From: an uncultured Ruminococcus sp.
GTDB taxonomy: Bacteria; Bacillota_A; Clostridia; Oscillospirales; Ruminococcaceae
Assembly (NCBI GenBank): GCA_937880065.1
Contig: CALFMA010000234.1
Location: 1 to 14,512, forward strand
Direction of reading: 5' to 3'
Length of the DNA: 14,512 bases
Shown here: positions 13,588-14,512 of the stretch, piece by piece
Position numbering within the stretch: the first letter of the stretch is position 1
Layout: each line of letters begins with the position of its first letter
Notes under the pieces: model-generated
The model's input: the letters and a program-made list of their open reading frames with translations, nothing else
The model's database searches: none
What the model was told of the DNA's origin: nothing
Program-made: the position numbers and the translations under genes

Positions 13588-14490
13588 TTACGCCATTAAC
13601 TTAACCATAACAGCTTTCTGTGCGTGAAGTCTGTTTTCAGCTTCCTCAAAGATTTCCTTAGCGTGAGCCTCGAATACCTTTTCTGTGATTTCCTCCTCAC
13701 GGTGAGCAGGGAGACAGTGCTGAACCATAGCGTCAGGCTTTGCAACAGCCATAACTTCATCGTTTATCTGATAACCCTTGAATGCCTTTTCTCTTTCTGC
13801 CTTTTCGCCTTCCTGACCCATAGATGCCCATACGTCTGTAAAGAGAACGTCTGCATCCTTAGCAGCTTCGAGAACATCTGTTGTATGCTTGAAGCAATCG
13901 AACTTTTCTGTAAAAGCCATAACTTCGGGGTCGGGCTTATAGTTTTCGGGTGTAGCAACTGAAACACTCATACCCATTTTAAGACATCCGACAATAAGAG
14001 AGTTTGCCATATTGTTTCCGTCACCTATGTAACACATTTTGAGTCCTTCAAGTCTTCCCTTGAATTCACGGATTGTCATAAGGTCAGCAAGAATCTGACA
14101 TGGGTGACAGAAGTCTGTAAGACCATTGATTATCGGAATTGAGCCGTATTCAGCCAAATCCTCAACTTCCTTTTGTTCAAATGTACGAATCATAATACCG
14201 TCAAGATAACGTGACAAAACTCTTGCTGTATCCTGAACAGGTTCTCCACGGCCAATCTGCAAATCCCTGTTTGAAAGGAAAAGTGCCTGACCACCAAGCT
14301 GATCCATACCTGTTTCAAATGAAACTCTTGTACGGGTTGATGACTTCTGGAAAATCATACCGAGAGTCTTGCCCTCAAGGTGACGGTGTGCAATACCATT
14401 TTTCTGTTCGTATTTAAGCTGGTCTGCAAGATTAAGAATGTCAATGATTTCTTCCTTTGAAAGGTCGAGCATTTTAAGTAAATGTTTCAT
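13588..14490 (-). CDS. argF: Ornithine carbamoyltransferase (ArgF)
   Basis: This cytoplasmic trimeric enzyme of arginine biosynthesis joins carbamoyl phosphate and ornithine to give citrulline. The 300-residue product has the carbamoyl-phosphate loop SSTRTRVSFE (50-59), HPCQ (129-132), the ornithine-side DGNNMANS (157-164), the SMG loop in DVWASMGQE (219-227) and HCLPAHR (258-264). All catalytic motifs are intact and the length is normal (300-315 aa). The SMG loop and HCLPAHR favour ornithine over putrescine or acetylornithine carbamoyltransferase. ATG 14490 has AAGGAG 7 nt upstream. Only 22 bp precede it in the window, so whether it belongs to a larger arg operon cannot be seen. A hairpin terminator and a repeat region follow, and asnB beyond them has its own signals. 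Confidence 0.95.
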   Translation of the reverse strand: MKHLLKMLDLSKEEIIDILNLADQLKYEQKNGIAHRHLEGKTLGMIFQKSSTRTRVSFETGMDQLGGQALFLSNRDLQIGRGEPVQDTARVLSRYLDGIMIRTFEQKEVEDLAEYGSIPIINGLTDFCHPCQILADLMTIREFKGRLEGLKMCYIGDGNNMANSLIVGCLKMGMSVSVATPENYKPDPEVMAFTEKFDCFKHTTDVLEAAKDADVLFTDVWASMGQEGEKAEREKAFKGYQINDEVMAVAKPDAMVQHCLPAHREEEITEKVFEAHAKEIFEEAENRLHAQKAVMVKLMA

Positions 14491-14512
14491 AGTAAATCTC
14501 CTTTATTAGTTG

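Overview
The window looks like a chromosomal segment of a Gram-positive (monoderm) Firmicute, most likely a Ruminococcus-type gut or rumen Clostridium. The reasons are moderate-to-low G+C, strong AAGGAGG-type ribosome sites, TTGAAA-17-TATAAT promoters with an extended -10, and a type IV pilus (T4P) set with no gene in view for an outer-membrane secretin or its pilotin. The genus is inferred from this pattern; no sequence was searched.

Positions 1-10999 hold a T4P assembly locus. A minus-strand operon runs from a promoter near 10786 through pilC (platform), a fused pilM-pilN, pilO, a 134-nt leader with possible RNA structure, a very large PilX/GspK-like minor pilin (about 997 aa), and two further prepilins (149 and about 402 aa). 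It ends at 2250 against the converging prepilin peptidase gene pilD (plus strand, 1334-2185), with a hairpin terminator between them. The extension ATPase gene pilB starts at 1205 and runs off the left edge. It diverges from pilD, and the two promoters lie side by side. Together the genes encode the ATPase, platform, inner-membrane scaffold, peptidase and a minor-pilin set resembling the GspI-J-K tip complex. No pilT is in view, and the major pilin is not obvious.

Positions 10663-11147 are non-coding: the pilC leader with a long hairpin, the pilC promoter, a second promoter-like sequence further upstream with an adjacent dyad, and the asnB terminator.

Positions 11148-14490 carry two amino-acid biosynthesis genes on the minus strand: asnB (glutamine-hydrolysing asparagine synthetase) and argF (ornithine carbamoyltransferase). 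They are separated by about 630 bp that code for nothing recognisable. That gap holds an inverted pair of roughly 160-bp repeats, three related hairpins and at least five short arrays of a degenerate 7-bp repeat (AGCTAAN-like). The hairpin nearest argF doubles as its probable terminator.

The least ordinary items are the PilM-PilN fusion with apparently degenerate nucleotide loops, the giant minor pilin, the possible structured leader ahead of it, and the heptamer/hairpin repeat mosaic between argF and asnB.
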